A DNA stretch of 64,000 nucleotides from Alphaproteobacteria bacterium GWF2_58_20. GTDB lineage: Bacteria; Pseudomonadota; Alphaproteobacteria; UBA1247. Within the stretch, counting starts at the first letter, position 1; each line of letters opens with the position of its first letter. The translations under genes were made by a program, and so were the position numbers. The notes under the pieces are model-generated. The model made no database searches, had not been told where the DNA came from, and worked only from the letters and a program-made list of their open reading frames with translations. The stretch lies in the NCBI GenBank assembly GCA_001768735.1, contig MEMB01000006.1:1-64000 (forward strand), written 5' to 3'. Below are positions 49,149 to 58,759 of this stretch, piece after piece.

Positions 49149-50189
49149 ATGAACCACGCATTCCGCCTGCTGGCCATCGCCGGGCTTGTCGTTCTCCTGT
49201 CCAGCCCCGCCCGGGCCAATTTCACGGATGGCCTGCTGGCGGCACAGCGTGGTGACTATCCATCCGCCATAGCGGCATGGCGGCCGCTGGCATCTGCCGG
49301 GGATGCCGCAGCGCAGGCCAACCTGGGCATCCTTTACGAACAGGGGCTCGGGGTTGAAAAGGACATGGCGGAAGCTGCGGTCTGGTATGAAAAAGCGGCC
49401 CAGAACGGCAATCTGGAAGCCCAGTTCCATATCGGCATGCTTTATGCCGTTGGACAGGGAATTCCGCAGGATTATACCAAGGCCTATACATGGTTTGAAA
49501 CTGCGGCCAGCCGCGGAGATCCCCGTGCCGAATACAACCTTGGCGTTCTGCTGGCCGATGGCCTGGGCCGCCTTCCTGCGCCCGGACAGGCCGCACCATG
49601 GTTCAGGAAAGCCGCCGAACAGGATTATGCAGAAGCCCAGTACCGTTATGCCGTCATGATGCTGGAAGGCCAGGGGCCGGAAAACGATCCCGCCCTTTTG
49701 TCCCGCTACCTTCTTGCAGCGGCCAATGTTGGCATAACCGATGCGCAGTTTCGTCTTGGCCAGCTCCTGCTCAAGGGCATGCCCGGCATTCCCATGAATG
49801 CCACAGAAGGCTTGCGCTGGCTGGAAGCCGGAGCGGAGCAGAATTACATTCCGGCCATTGTCGAGCTGGGCATTGCCTATTATCAGGGCCATGGCACCCC
49901 GCCGGACTTTGCCAAGGCTCATACCCTGTTCACCAAGGCCGCTGAAGCCGGACGTCCTTCGGCCCAGTTCAATCTGTGCCTGATGTCGCAAAATGGCCAG
50001 GGCATGCCGCAGGATTATGTACAGGCGCATTTCTGGTGCAATGTGGCCGCCGCCGGATTCCCATCGGGAACCGAACGGGAGATGGCCATTCGCCTGCGAG
50101 ATGAAATCGGTGAAAGCCTGTCTGGAAAATCCCTTGAGAAAGCCCAGGATCTCGCCAAGGCCTGGTGGGAAAAGCACCAGGAAAAATAA
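49149..50189 (+). CDS. Secreted Sel1-repeat (TPR-like) protein
   Basis: A signal peptide (to 'SSPARA', residue ~24) and about seven Sel1 repeats of ~36 residues with the pattern 'A..NLG.LY..G.GV..D..EA..W..KAA..G'. Sel1 repeats form alpha-solenoids for protein-protein contacts, often in envelope or host-interaction proteins. 346 residues, 11 bp after secB. The partner is unknown. Confidence 0.9.
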   Translation: MNHAFRLLAIAGLVVLLSSPARANFTDGLLAAQRGDYPSAIAAWRPLASAGDAAAQANLGILYEQGLGVEKDMAEAAVWYEKAAQNGNLEAQFHIGMLYAVGQGIPQDYTKAYTWFETAASRGDPRAEYNLGVLLADGLGRLPAPGQAAPWFRKAAEQDYAEAQYRYAVMMLEGQGPENDPALLSRYLLAAANVGITDAQFRLGQLLLKGMPGIPMNATEGLRWLEAGAEQNYIPAIVELGIAYYQGHGTPPDFAKAHTLFTKAAEAGRPSAQFNLCLMSQNGQGMPQDYVQAHFWCNVAAAGFPSGTEREMAIRLRDEIGESLSGKSLEKAQDLAKAWWEKHQEK

Positions 50190-50243
50190 TCCGGCCAAAC
50201 CGAATCATTGAAGCGGAAAATCTTTCAACCATCCGGCCGCAAT

Positions 50244-50933
50244 TTATTCGGCGTTCCAGATCGGTTTCTTGAGCTGTGCCAGCATTTCGGCATGGGCCAC
50301 TGACTCTTCCGGCAGTGGGGCATGCGGTCGGGCTTCCCGGAAGGGCCGTTCAACCGGGATGGCACGCACCATGGTTTCCCCCGCACCACTTTTTGAAGAT
50401 GCCGTTGGAATGAGGTCAGGCTGGCGCCCGCCCCGCAGTTCCAGATAACATTCCGCAAGCAGCTGGGCATCAAGCAGCGCGCCGTGGGTGGTACGGCTCG
50501 AATTGTCCACGCCAAAACGGCGGCACAGGGCATCCAGGCTGGCGGGAGATCCCGGAAAGGCCCGCCGGGCCATGATGAGGGTATCCACAGCCCGACTCAT
50601 CGGCAGGGCTGGAAACCCCAGGCGGGCCAGCTCGGCATTGAGGAATTTCATGTCGAATTCCGCATTGTGGATAACCAGCGGCATATCCTCGATAAAATCC
50701 AGAAAATCTCCGACAATTTCTGAAAAAACAGGCTTGTCCACCACAAATTCGTTGGTAATGCCATGCACGGCCGTGGATTCGGACGGAATGTCGCGTTCCG
50801 GGTTCACATAGTGGTGAAACACCCGTCCGGTCGGCAAAAGGCCATCCACCTCGACGCAGCCAATTTCCACCAGCCGATCTCCCTTGAGCGGATCAAAGCC
50901 TGTGGTTTCGGTATCCAGAATGATTTCACGCAT
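50244..50933 (-). CDS. dnaQ: DNA polymerase III epsilon subunit (3'-5' exonuclease)
   Basis: The proofreading subunit. ExoI '[20 protein letters not shown]', ExoII '[19 protein letters not shown]' and ExoIII '[19 protein letters not shown]' carry the DEDDh residues. 229 residues including the C-terminal alpha-binding tail. It overlaps coaE by 8 bp in the maf-coaE-dnaQ run near the origin. Confidence 0.95.
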   Translation of the reverse strand: MREIILDTETTGFDPLKGDRLVEIGCVEVDGLLPTGRVFHHYVNPERDIPSESTAVHGITNEFVVDKPVFSEIVGDFLDFIEDMPLVIHNAEFDMKFLNAELARLGFPALPMSRAVDTLIMARRAFPGSPASLDALCRRFGVDNSSRTTHGALLDAQLLAECYLELRGGRQPDLIPTASSKSGAGETMVRAIPVERPFREARPHAPLPEESVAHAEMLAQLKKPIWNAE

Positions 50934-51498
50934 CTTGCAGCTCCCGTACCAGAATGTTCTTCATGATATGCAGGCTTTCCTGGGGAGAACAATCCGTCGG
51001 AACCTGAACATCGGCCGCAACCGCCTTTTTTTCGGCGGGCCACTGGTGTGCCTCCAGAAGCGCCATGCGTGCTTCCGTCATGCCGGGCCGGGACAGGACC
51101 CGGGCGCGGCGCGTTTCCTCTGCCACACGGGGAGAAACAACAACATCCGCCATCCCGTCAAGCCCCAGCTCAAACAGGAGCGGAATTTCCAGCACCACCA
51201 GCGGCGTTCCCAGCCGTTCATGACGCGCCACAAACCGGAACAGGGCCCGCAGAAAAAAAGGATACGTCCAGCGTTCCAGCAGATCAAGAAACGTGGCATC
51301 CTCATCCAGCACCCGCCAGATGTCTGCCCGGCTAATACCGCCCGTCCGCGCAAGGATTTTGGCCTGAAGGGCCGGCAAGGCCCGGATCCTTCGGATGGTC
51401 TTGTCGGAGCAGAACACGGGCAGGCGCAATTCCCTGGCCGCTGCCATCAAGGTGGACTTTCCGGCCCCCATGGCTCCCGTTACCGCAACCACCCGCAT
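50926..51498 (-). CDS. coaE: Dephospho-CoA kinase
   Basis: The last step of CoA synthesis. P-loop '[20 protein letters not shown]', the CoA-binding region '[20 protein letters not shown]' and '[20 protein letters not shown]' mark the family. Divergence is notable: the usual 'xDAD' after the P-loop reads 'CSDKTIRRI'. 190 residues. aroE, which normally lies between maf and coaE, is absent; the gap to maf is only 2 bp. Confidence 0.9.
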   Translation of the reverse strand: MRVVAVTGAMGAGKSTLMAAARELRLPVFCSDKTIRRIRALPALQAKILARTGGISRADIWRVLDEDATFLDLLERWTYPFFLRALFRFVARHERLGTPLVVLEIPLLFELGLDGMADVVVSPRVAEETRRARVLSRPGMTEARMALLEAHQWPAEKKAVAADVQVPTDCSPQESLHIMKNILVRELQDA

Positions 51499-51500
51499 CC

Positions 51501-52100
51501 TCAGACCTCCAGTATGCCCTGCTGGCGCAGAAATGCGAGCAGGGGCAGCATCGGCATGCCCATGATCACATCCTCCCGGCCAACCATGCCATCAAACAGC
51601 AGCAGGGCATGGCGTTCAATCTGGTACACGCCGCAGCACCACAACACATCCTCGCCCGCCATGTCCAGGTAATGTTCAATAAAAGAATCACTGAAAAGCC
51701 GCAAGGTCATGTCGGCATGTTCACAGACCTCAAACAGGATTTTTCCATCCTGCGCCACAGCCACGGCGGAAAACAGCTGGTGCGTCTTTCCGCGCAGGGC
51801 CTGCAAATCCCGCACGGCCTGTTCCCGGGTGCCTGGCTTGTTGAAAATGCGGTTTTCACAGGTGCACACCTGATCCGACCCAATGACCAGCCCCCCCGGA
51901 TGACGGCGGGACACATCCAGCGCCTTGGCCCGCGACAAGGCAAGGGAGAGCGCCTCTCCATCCACATGGCCCACCGGCATGGATGCCGCAATGGCGCTTT
52001 CATCGACATCATGACCGGAGGTTTCAAAGGCAACCCCGACCCGTTCCAGAAGGGCTTTGCGGGCCATGCTGCCCGATGCCAGAATGATGCGCTGTTCCAC
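51501..52100 (-). CDS. maf: Maf-like nucleoside triphosphate pyrophosphatase
   Basis: Hydrolyses modified or non-canonical NTPs. 'IILASGSMARKALLERVG' replaces the commoner ASxSPRR start; 'VIGSDQVCTCENRIFNKPG' and 'YLDMAGEDVLWCCGVYQIE' follow. 199 residues. It is the first leftward gene at the putative origin. Confidence 0.9.
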   Translation of the reverse strand: MEQRIILASGSMARKALLERVGVAFETSGHDVDESAIAASMPVGHVDGEALSLALSRAKALDVSRRHPGGLVIGSDQVCTCENRIFNKPGTREQAVRDLQALRGKTHQLFSAVAVAQDGKILFEVCEHADMTLRLFSDSFIEHYLDMAGEDVLWCCGVYQIERHALLLFDGMVGREDVIMGMPMLPLLAFLRQQGILEV

Positions 52101-52493
52101 ACCCGTATCCTTTGCAAGTTATCCACAAGCTTTCACGGGACGGTTTTTCCATCCCCGCATCCACAAAGTTATGCACATCTGGACAGAATTTTCCACAGCC
52201 TGTTGAAAATAACCGCAACGATGCCCGAAAACATGGCGATCACACGACTCTCCAGGTTTCCATGGCTGTGGACAGGATTGTGGATATCCCTGGCAAAACG
52301 GGAATCCCCGTCTTTCACCGCCCTACTAATAATAGAACTCTATTTTAAATAAGGATTTAATATCAGGATGTGGATGAAAAACGTTGACAGAATGCCAGCC
52401 TTCAGGTAATTCCTGATCATATTTCCTTTTCCTTGCGGCCATCCCATGGCCCCCTCCCCATCATAAAAACAGAAAAACAGGGTCGTTCCCAAC
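52101..52493. other. oriC: Putative chromosomal replication origin (oriC)
   Basis: The gap between divergent maf and rho holds DnaA-box-like 9-mers: TTATCCACA (52119), TTATGCACA (52169), TTTTCCACA (52189), and reverse-strand TGTGGATAT (52279) and TGTGGATGA (52369); weaker ones are at 52157 and 52267. An AT-rich run (52322-52360, e.g. TATTTTAAATAAGGATTTAA) could be the unwinding element. The neighbourhood (maf, coaE, dnaQ to one side; rho, mnmE, mnmG, parAB to the other) matches the Caulobacter origin region. Plus-strand composition shifts from C-rich to G-rich between maf and mnmE. hemE, often beside the origin, is not here. Confidence 0.8.
52384..52412 (+). promoter_or_regulatory. Possible rho promoter
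   Basis: A consensus TTGACA followed after 17 bp by TAATTC, about 80 bp upstream of the rho start codon. The long untranslated leader would be consistent with rho autoregulation. The -10 is weak. Confidence 0.4.
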
Positions 52494-53747
52494 ATGAATC
52501 TTCATGAGCTGAAGTCGAAAACGCCAGCCGAACTCATTGCCTTTGCCGAAGAACTCCAAGTCGAAAATGCCAGCTCCTTGCGCAAGCAGGACATGCTCTT
52601 CGCCATCTTGAAAAAACTTTCAGAAACCGATGTCGAGATTTCCGGCAGCGGCGTCATTGAAGTTTTGCAGGATGGATTCGGCTTCTTGCGTTCACCGGAA
52701 GAAAACTACCTGCCCGGTCCCGATGACATTTATATCTCCCCCCAGCATGTGAAGCGCTTTGGCCTGCGTACGGGCGATACGGTGGATGGCATCATTCGCG
52801 GCCCCAAGGAAGGCGAACGCTACTTCGCCATGGTGCGCATCAACGAAGTCAACTTCGACAATCCCGACAAGTTGCGCCACCGCATCAATTTTGACAACCT
52901 CACCCCGCTTTATCCGGACCGGAAACTCAATCTCGAAATTGAAGCGCCCACCAAGGACATGACTCCCCGAATCGTGGAGCTGGTCTCTCCGCTGGGCAAG
53001 GGCCAGCGTGCGCTGATCGTGGCTCAGCCGCGCACCGGCAAGACCATCATGATGCAGAGCATCGCCCACTCCATCACCGCCAACCATCCGGAAGTTTACC
53101 TCATTGTCCTGCTGATTGACGAACGCCCTGAAGAAGTCACGGACATGGCCCGTTCGGTAAAAGGCGAAGTTATCAGCTCAACCTTTGATGAACCCGCAAC
53201 CCGCCATGTGCAGGTGGCGGAAATGGTCATCGAAAAAGCCAAGCGCCTGGTGGAACACAAGCGCGATGTTGTCATCCTGCTGGATTCCATTACCCGCCTT
53301 GCCCGCGCCTACAACACGGTTGTGCCCTCCTCCGGCAAGGTTCTGACCGGCGGTGTGGACGCCAACGCCCTGCAGAAGCCGAAGCGCTTTTTTGGTGCGG
53401 CCCGCAACATTGAGGAAGGCGGGTCCCTGACCATCATCGCCACGGCGCTCATTGATACCGGCAGCCGCATGGATGAAGTCATCTTTGAAGAATTCAAGGG
53501 TACCGGCAATTCCGAAATCATTCTGGATCGTAAACTGTCTGACAAGCGGACGTTCCCGGCCATCGACATCACCAAGTCGGGCACCCGCAAGGAAGAACTG
53601 CTGGTGGACAAGGCCGACCTGTCAAAAATGTGGGTTCTGCGCCGCATTCTCCTGCCCATGGGTGTGGTGGATGGCATGGAATTCCTGCTCGACAAGCTGC
53701 GCCAGACCAAGACCAACCAGGATTTCTTCCAGTCCATGAACCAGTGA
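52494..53747 (+). CDS. rho: Transcription termination factor Rho
   Basis: Hexameric RNA helicase. '[20 protein letters not shown]' N-domain, RNA-binding OB fold '[20 protein letters not shown]', Walker A '[13 protein letters not shown]', Q-loop and Walker B '[16 protein letters not shown]', ending 'DFFQSMNQ'. 417 residues, full length. It is the first rightward gene at the putative origin. Confidence 0.98.
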   Translation: MNLHELKSKTPAELIAFAEELQVENASSLRKQDMLFAILKKLSETDVEISGSGVIEVLQDGFGFLRSPEENYLPGPDDIYISPQHVKRFGLRTGDTVDGIIRGPKEGERYFAMVRINEVNFDNPDKLRHRINFDNLTPLYPDRKLNLEIEAPTKDMTPRIVELVSPLGKGQRALIVAQPRTGKTIMMQSIAHSITANHPEVYLIVLLIDERPEEVTDMARSVKGEVISSTFDEPATRHVQVAEMVIEKAKRLVEHKRDVVILLDSITRLARAYNTVVPSSGKVLTGGVDANALQKPKRFFGAARNIEEGGSLTIIATALIDTGSRMDEVIFEEFKGTGNSEIILDRKLSDKRTFPAIDITKSGTRKEELLVDKADLSKMWVLRRILLPMGVVDGMEFLLDKLRQTKTNQDFFQSMNQ

Positions 53748-53750
53748 GAC

Positions 53751-53772
53751 GTGTCTGCCTGTGCGCAGACAC
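53751..53772. other. Hairpin after rho
   Basis: Inverted repeat GTGTCTGC / GCAGACAC with a 6-nt loop, four bases after the rho stop codon. No T-run follows, so it is not a standard intrinsic terminator; it may stabilise the mRNA 3' end. Confidence 0.5.
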
Positions 53773-53868
53773 GGATTCCGGGATATTGTGCGGACATTTT
53801 CCGCACGGCCCGACTCCACACAGGTTCAGGATGATGGGGAGACAGACTTTTCATTCCCGGATTTGCCC

Positions 53869-55230
53869 ATGCTGACGAATATTTCCCCAGACGTTTCTTT
53901 TGCAACCGGTTCGCAGCCGGCGACCATTTATGCGCCGTGTACACCGCCGGGGAAATCCGGGGTGGCAGTGTTGCGGGTTTCCGGGCCAGGGGCAGGCCCT
54001 GCCTGCCAGGCTTTGGCCGGGATGATTCCAGCGCCTCGCCGCATGGTTCACCGTTCCTTGCATGATCCGCGTACGGGCGAGGGGATTGATGATGCGCTGG
54101 TGGTCTTTTTCCCGGGGCCGCACAGCTTCACCGGGCTTGATGTGGTGGAGTTCCACCTGCATGGCAGCCGGGCCGTCATGTCGGCCCTTGTAGAGGCTTT
54201 GGGAGGCATTCCCGGACTATCCTTGGCTGAACCCGGGGCGTTTGCCCGCCAGGCCTTTGATCATGGCAAGCTGGATCTGACCTGTCTTGAGGGGTTGGCG
54301 GACCTGATTGATTCGGAAACCGCCGGACAACGTCGCCAGGCACTGCAAATCATGGGGGGGCATAATGCCAGGGTCTTTGCCCGCTTGCGTGAAGACATGG
54401 TTTCATCCATGGCCCTGCTGGAAAGTGCCCTGGATTTTGCCGATGAACCGGATGTGCCGGACCATGCCATGGAAAATGCAGCCCAAAAGGCAGAACAGCT
54501 GGCGGGGGTGATTCAGGCCTGGCTTGATGCGGGGGATTTTTCCGAAAAAATGCGTGAAGGGTTTGTGGTGGCCATCGCGGGTGCGCCGAATGTCGGCAAG
54601 TCTTCCCTCATCAATGTCATTGCCCGGCGTGAGGTGGCGATTGTTTCTGATCTTCCCGGCACCACCCGGGATGCCATTGAAGTCCAGATTGATCTTGGGG
54701 GGCTTTCTGTCCGGTTCATTGATACGGCCGGGATTCGGGAATCGGATGACCCGATCGAACACATCGGAATTGCGCGGACGCATGAAGCTGTCCGCAAGGC
54801 GGACCTCGTGATCCAGATGGAGGATCCGGAAAGCCTGCCCATCCCTCCGGAAACGCTGTCTGTTGATTCGCTGCGTGTGGTCAACAAGGTTGATCTTTTG
54901 CCAGAACGGCCAGAATCGCTGCCGGGAGAAAAAAGATTTTACATTTCAACAAAAGAATATAACGGTATACATGAATTACTGGAATATATCCAGAATACAC
55001 TTGAAAGCCATGAACAGACACGGGATGCCCCGATTGTGGCGCGCGCCCGGCATCGTCAGGAGCTGGCAAACTGTCGTGATCATTTGCGGCAGGTATCCCG
55101 GGTGGAATTGCCGGAACTGGCTGCGGAAGAATTGCGGCTTGCGGCCCAAGCCATTGGTCGCCTGACCGGAGTGGTTACTCCTGAAGAAATTCTGGGCAGC
55201 ATTTTTTCCCGTTTCTGCATTGGAAAATAA
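53869..55230 (+). CDS. mnmE: tRNA modification GTPase MnmE
   Basis: With MnmG it installs the (carboxymethyl)aminomethyl group on U34 of tRNAs. 'ATIYAPCTPPGKSGVAVLRV' begins the N-domain; the G domain has 'AGAPNVGKSSLINVIA', 'DLPGTTRD', 'DTAGIRE' and 'VNKVD', and the C-terminus ends 'IFSRFCIGK'. I start at MLTNISPD, giving 453 residues; no strong ribosome-binding site precedes it, and the longer upstream frame is not conserved. A short AT-rich patch (54925-55010) falls between G4 and the C-terminal helices. Confidence 0.95.
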   Translation: MLTNISPDVSFATGSQPATIYAPCTPPGKSGVAVLRVSGPGAGPACQALAGMIPAPRRMVHRSLHDPRTGEGIDDALVVFFPGPHSFTGLDVVEFHLHGSRAVMSALVEALGGIPGLSLAEPGAFARQAFDHGKLDLTCLEGLADLIDSETAGQRRQALQIMGGHNARVFARLREDMVSSMALLESALDFADEPDVPDHAMENAAQKAEQLAGVIQAWLDAGDFSEKMREGFVVAIAGAPNVGKSSLINVIARREVAIVSDLPGTTRDAIEVQIDLGGLSVRFIDTAGIRESDDPIEHIGIARTHEAVRKADLVIQMEDPESLPIPPETLSVDSLRVVNKVDLLPERPESLPGEKRFYISTKEYNGIHELLEYIQNTLESHEQTRDAPIVARARHRQELANCRDHLRQVSRVELPELAAEELRLAAQAIGRLTGVVTPEEILGSIFSRFCIGK

Positions 55231-55320
55231 CGCTCCATTTATGGGAAAATGGCAGGATGGTTCCATCCAATCATTTATGAACAAACATGTTTTCATATTC
55301 CTTGTTTGCTGAAACCATCA

Positions 55321-55336
55321 TGTTTCACGTGAAACA
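55321..55336. promoter_or_regulatory. parS: parS centromere site 1
   Basis: Perfect palindrome TGTTTCACGTGAAACA, the canonical chromosomal ParB-binding site, in the mnmE-mnmG gap. Confidence 0.97.
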
Positions 55337-55369
55337 TGACCGGTTTTTACGCATATGAAGGCGATGAAT

Positions 55370-55385
55370 TGTTTCACGTGAAACA
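55370..55385. promoter_or_regulatory. parS: parS centromere site 2
   Basis: A second perfect TGTTTCACGTGAAACA, 33 bp after site 1 and upstream of mnmG, so ParB loading could also affect mnmG transcription. Confidence 0.97.
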
Positions 55386-55432
55386 TGATGATCCCCTTGA
55401 CGTGGGCATGCGATGTTTCTACATTCACCAAC

Positions 55433-57355
55433 ATGAAGATGTTTGATGTCATTGTTGTGGGGGGAGGCCATGCAGGCTGTGAAGCTGCGCATGCGGCTGC
55501 CCGTATGGGTGCGCAAACCCTGCTTTTGACCCATCGTATTGAAACTCTTGGAGAAATGTCCTGCAATCCTGCCATGGGTGGATTGGGGAAGGGACATCTG
55601 ATGCGGGAAGTGGATGCGCTGGATGGATTGATTGGACGGGTCAGCGACCTGTCAGGCATCCATTTCAGGGTTCTCAATGCCAGCAAGGGGAGTGCGGTGC
55701 AAGGCCCCCGGGCACAGATTGACCGTGCCCTTTATCGTCGCCACATGCAGGGGATCCTGTTGGCAACGCCCCATCTTTCCGTACAGGAAGCCGATATTCA
55801 GGCCTTGCTTGTTTCACGTGAAACAACATGCGTGGGGGTGGTGGCTGCCGATGGAACGGAATTCCAGGCGGGATCCGTGGTCATTACGGCGGGTACGTTT
55901 CTCAATGGCCTTCTGCATTTTGGGGCCCGGCAGGTTGTGGGGGGACGGGTAGGGGATGCTGTGGCGACCCGGTTGTCTGAACAGCTGTCTGCGCTGGGGC
56001 ATCGGGTGGGGCGTCTCAAAACGGGAACGCCTGCGCGCCTGCTGGCATCCAGCATTCATTATGAAGGGCTGGAAGTTCAGCATGGCGATGATCCGCCAAA
56101 ACCGTTTTCGCTGATGACGGATGCGATCACCAATCCCCTGGTGCCCTGCCATATCACGTATACCAATGCGCGCACGCATGACATCATCCGTTCCAGTTTC
56201 GAGGTTGCGCCGCTGTATAATGGCCAGATCAACAGCACGGGCCCGCGCTACTGTCCTTCCATTGAAACCAAGGTTGTGCGTTTTGAGGGACGGGAACGGC
56301 ACCAGGTGTTTCTGGAACCGGAAGGCCTGGATTCCGGTCTGGTTTATCCCAATGGCGTTTCCACATCCCTGCCGGAAGATGTCCAGCTGGCCTTCCTGAA
56401 AACCATGCCGGGACTTGAGGATGTGGTGATGGTGCGGCCGGGGTATGCGGTGGAATATGATTATGTGGATCCGCGTGACCTGAAACCCAGTCTGGAAAGC
56501 CGCAAGATATCAGGCCTGTTTCTGGCGGGACAGGTCAATGGCACGACAGGCTATGAGGAAGCCGCCGGACTGGGCGTGATTGCCGGAATCAATGCGGTTC
56601 TTGTGGCAGGACGTGATCCAGGACGGGGGGCGTCCGGATCCTATGTGCCCGACCGGGCTTCCTCCTATCTGGGGGTCATGCTGGATGACCTGGTAAACCT
56701 TGGGGTAACGGAGCCGTACCGCATGTTTACGTCGCGGGCGGAATACCGGTTGTCCTTGCGGGGCGATAATGCCGATCTGCGCCTGACGCCGGATGCCATC
56801 CGGCTTGGATGTGTTTCAGATGACCGGAAGGAACGTTTTTCCCTTTGGGCCGAAAGGATTGCCCGGGGCCGGGAACATGCGCAGGGGTGGACCTGTTCTC
56901 CGACACAAATGGCAGCGGCCGGGATTCCAGCCAAGCAGAATGGGCAGATACGTTCGGCTTATGACCTTTTGGGATATAGCCAGCTGTCTCTGGACCAGCT
57001 TTATGTCTTGTGGCCCGACCTGCGGGGGATCGATGCTGATGTGCGGGCGTTTCTGCAAACCGAATCCCAGTATTCCGTGTACCTGGACCGGCAAATGGAC
57101 GAAAGGGAATCCTTTCGCCGCAATGAGTCGCTGGAACTGCCGGAAGGCTTGGATTACCACACCATTGCCGGCCTTTCGATCGAAGTGGCGGAAAAACTTT
57201 CCGAACATCGGCCCCGGTCGCTGGGGGCCGCTTCCCGCATTCCCGGCCTGACGCCGGCCGCCCTTGTGGTTTTGCTCAAGCATGTGCGGGCGCGGGGTGG
57301 GGAGATGGAAACGCGGGAGCCTGTGGAAGGGCTGGACAAGGGAGAGCCAGGATGA
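55433..57355 (+). CDS. mnmG: tRNA U34 modification enzyme MnmG (GidA)
   Basis: FAD-dependent partner of MnmE. '[20 protein letters not shown]' (FAD), '[20 protein letters not shown]', '[16 protein letters not shown]', '[15 protein letters not shown]' and '[20 protein letters not shown]' are hallmarks. I start at MKMFDVIV (640 residues), because the 16 codons before it lie over parS site 2 and are not conserved. Codons ~127-131 (VSRET) are encoded by an internal parS site. Confidence 0.96.
   Translation: MKMFDVIVVGGGHAGCEAAHAAARMGAQTLLLTHRIETLGEMSCNPAMGGLGKGHLMREVDALDGLIGRVSDLSGIHFRVLNASKGSAVQGPRAQIDRALYRRHMQGILLATPHLSVQEADIQALLVSRETTCVGVVAADGTEFQAGSVVITAGTFLNGLLHFGARQVVGGRVGDAVATRLSEQLSALGHRVGRLKTGTPARLLASSIHYEGLEVQHGDDPPKPFSLMTDAITNPLVPCHITYTNARTHDIIRSSFEVAPLYNGQINSTGPRYCPSIETKVVRFEGRERHQVFLEPEGLDSGLVYPNGVSTSLPEDVQLAFLKTMPGLEDVVMVRPGYAVEYDYVDPRDLKPSLESRKISGLFLAGQVNGTTGYEEAAGLGVIAGINAVLVAGRDPGRGASGSYVPDRASSYLGVMLDDLVNLGVTEPYRMFTSRAEYRLSLRGDNADLRLTPDAIRLGCVSDDRKERFSLWAERIARGREHAQGWTCSPTQMAAAGIPAKQNGQIRSAYDLLGYSQLSLDQLYVLWPDLRGIDADVRAFLQTESQYSVYLDRQMDERESFRRNESLELPEGLDYHTIAGLSIEVAEKLSEHRPRSLGAASRIPGLTPAALVVLLKHVRARGGEMETREPVEGLDKGEPG
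55810..55825. promoter_or_regulatory. parS: parS site 3, inside mnmG
   Basis: Perfect TGTTTCACGTGAAACA within the mnmG reading frame, encoding the residues around 'LVSRETT'. Confidence 0.95.
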
Positions 57356-57945
57356 TGGACAATGTTTCACATGAAACACAGGCACATCTGGAATGCTATG
57401 TTGCCTTGCTGGAAAAATGGAATGCCAAGGTCAACCTGATCGGCCGTTCCACGGTGGCGGATATCTGGGAGCGCCATATTGCGGATTCCCTCCAGCTCAT
57501 GCCGTTTTTCCCGGAGAAGGACGCCCGGCTTGTCGATGTGGGAACCGGGGCGGGCCTGCCAGGGTTGATACTTGCGGCCGCAGGATGGACGGATTGCCAT
57601 TTGGTGGAAGTGGATCAGAAAAAGGCCGGGTTTTTGCGCATTGCAGCAGGTTCCTGCCACATGCCCGCCACCATTCATGCCTGCCGGGTGCAGGATGTGA
57701 CGCTCCCGGATGTGCGCTATATCACGGCGCGGGCTTATGCCGCCCTGGGCGATATTTTTGAAACCACGACCCATTTGTGCAGACCGGAAACAGTTTATAT
57801 CCTGCCCAAGGGGCGCATGGCGGAAGAAGAAATCGCCACCGCCCGCATGACGTGGGATTTTACATGCGAGAAACATCCCAGCCGCAGTCCGGATTCCTGG
57901 ATCTTGCGGATTGTGGATGTTCACCGGAAAGGGACAGGGGCATGA
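57352..57945 (+). CDS. rsmG: 16S rRNA (guanine(527)-N7)-methyltransferase RsmG
   Basis: A SAM methyltransferase: '[13 protein letters not shown]', '[16 protein letters not shown]', '[19 protein letters not shown]' (motif I) and '[13 protein letters not shown]'. 197 residues. The N-terminal 'NVSHETQ' is encoded across a parS-like site, as seen in many alphaproteobacterial RsmG proteins. It overlaps the end of mnmG. Confidence 0.95.
   Translation: MMDNVSHETQAHLECYVALLEKWNAKVNLIGRSTVADIWERHIADSLQLMPFFPEKDARLVDVGTGAGLPGLILAAAGWTDCHLVEVDQKKAGFLRIAAGSCHMPATIHACRVQDVTLPDVRYITARAYAALGDIFETTTHLCRPETVYILPKGRMAEEEIATARMTWDFTCEKHPSRSPDSWILRIVDVHRKGTGA
57363..57378. promoter_or_regulatory. parS: parS-like site 4, inside rsmG
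   Basis: TGTTTCACATGAAACA, one central mismatch to the perfect parS, at codons ~5-9 of rsmG. Weaker than sites 1-3. Confidence 0.85.
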
Positions 57946-57976
57946 GGAGCAAACGGATGATGGAAGGAGCGGGCGC

Positions 57977-58759
57977 ATGAGGATTCTTGCGGTTGCCAAC
58001 CAGAAGGGGGGCGTGGGGAAAACCACCACGGCCATCAACATGGCGACGGCTTTGGCGGCTGTCCGCAAAAAAACCCTGCTGATCGACCTTGATCCGCAGG
58101 GCAATGCCTCAACCGGGCTCGGCATTGAGCGCGCAGCCCGCAAGGTGGGCAGCTATGAAATGCTGTTTGGCGCCCATGACGTGGCGGAATGCATTTTGCC
58201 AACCTCCATTCCGGGATTGGATGTGGTGCCGTCTTCCATTGACCTGGCCGGGGCGGAAATCGAGCTGGTGACCATGACGCGCCGTGAATGGCGTTTGCGC
58301 GATGCGCTTGAAGGCCTTTCCGGGTATGATTATGTGGTGATTGACTCGCCGCCATCGCTGAACCTGCTCACCCTCAATACGCTGGTGGCTTCCCAAAGCG
58401 TGATTATCCCCCTGCAATGCGAATTTTATGCGCTTGAAGGCCTCTCTCTGCTGACCCGCACCATTCAGAGGGTGCAGGATACTTTCAATTCCGGTCTCGA
58501 TATTGCCGGACTTGTGCTGACCATGGTGGATCGGCGCAACAACCTGTCCATCCAGGTGGAGGAAGATGTGCGGGCCCATTTCGGGGCTCTGGTTTTCAAG
58601 ACGGTGATCCCCCGCAATGTGCGGGTGTCGGAAGCCCCGTCCTTTGGGTTGCCAGCGCTGGTTTATGACCATCGCTGCGTGGGATCGCAGGCCTATATGG
58701 ACCTTGCCAAGGAATTGCTGCGCCGCGAGCGCCAACGGGAGAAGAAGAATCATGGCTGA
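57977..58759 (+). CDS. parA: Chromosome partitioning ATPase ParA
   Basis: Deviant Walker ATPase driving origin segregation: 'ILAVANQKGGVGKTTTAINM', 'TLLIDLDPQGNASTGLG', 'DYVVIDSPPSLNLLTLNTL'. The start is placed after AAGGAG, giving 260 residues. It overlaps parB by 8 bp. Confidence 0.97.
   Translation: MRILAVANQKGGVGKTTTAINMATALAAVRKKTLLIDLDPQGNASTGLGIERAARKVGSYEMLFGAHDVAECILPTSIPGLDVVPSSIDLAGAEIELVTMTRREWRLRDALEGLSGYDYVVIDSPPSLNLLTLNTLVASQSVIIPLQCEFYALEGLSLLTRTIQRVQDTFNSGLDIAGLVLTMVDRRNNLSIQVEEDVRAHFGALVFKTVIPRNVRVSEAPSFGLPALVYDHRCVGSQAYMDLAKELLRRERQREKKNHG

Noticed and set aside
53751..53772. Intrinsic terminator of rho
   Set aside because: The hairpin is good but has no following T-run, so it is listed only as a hairpin.
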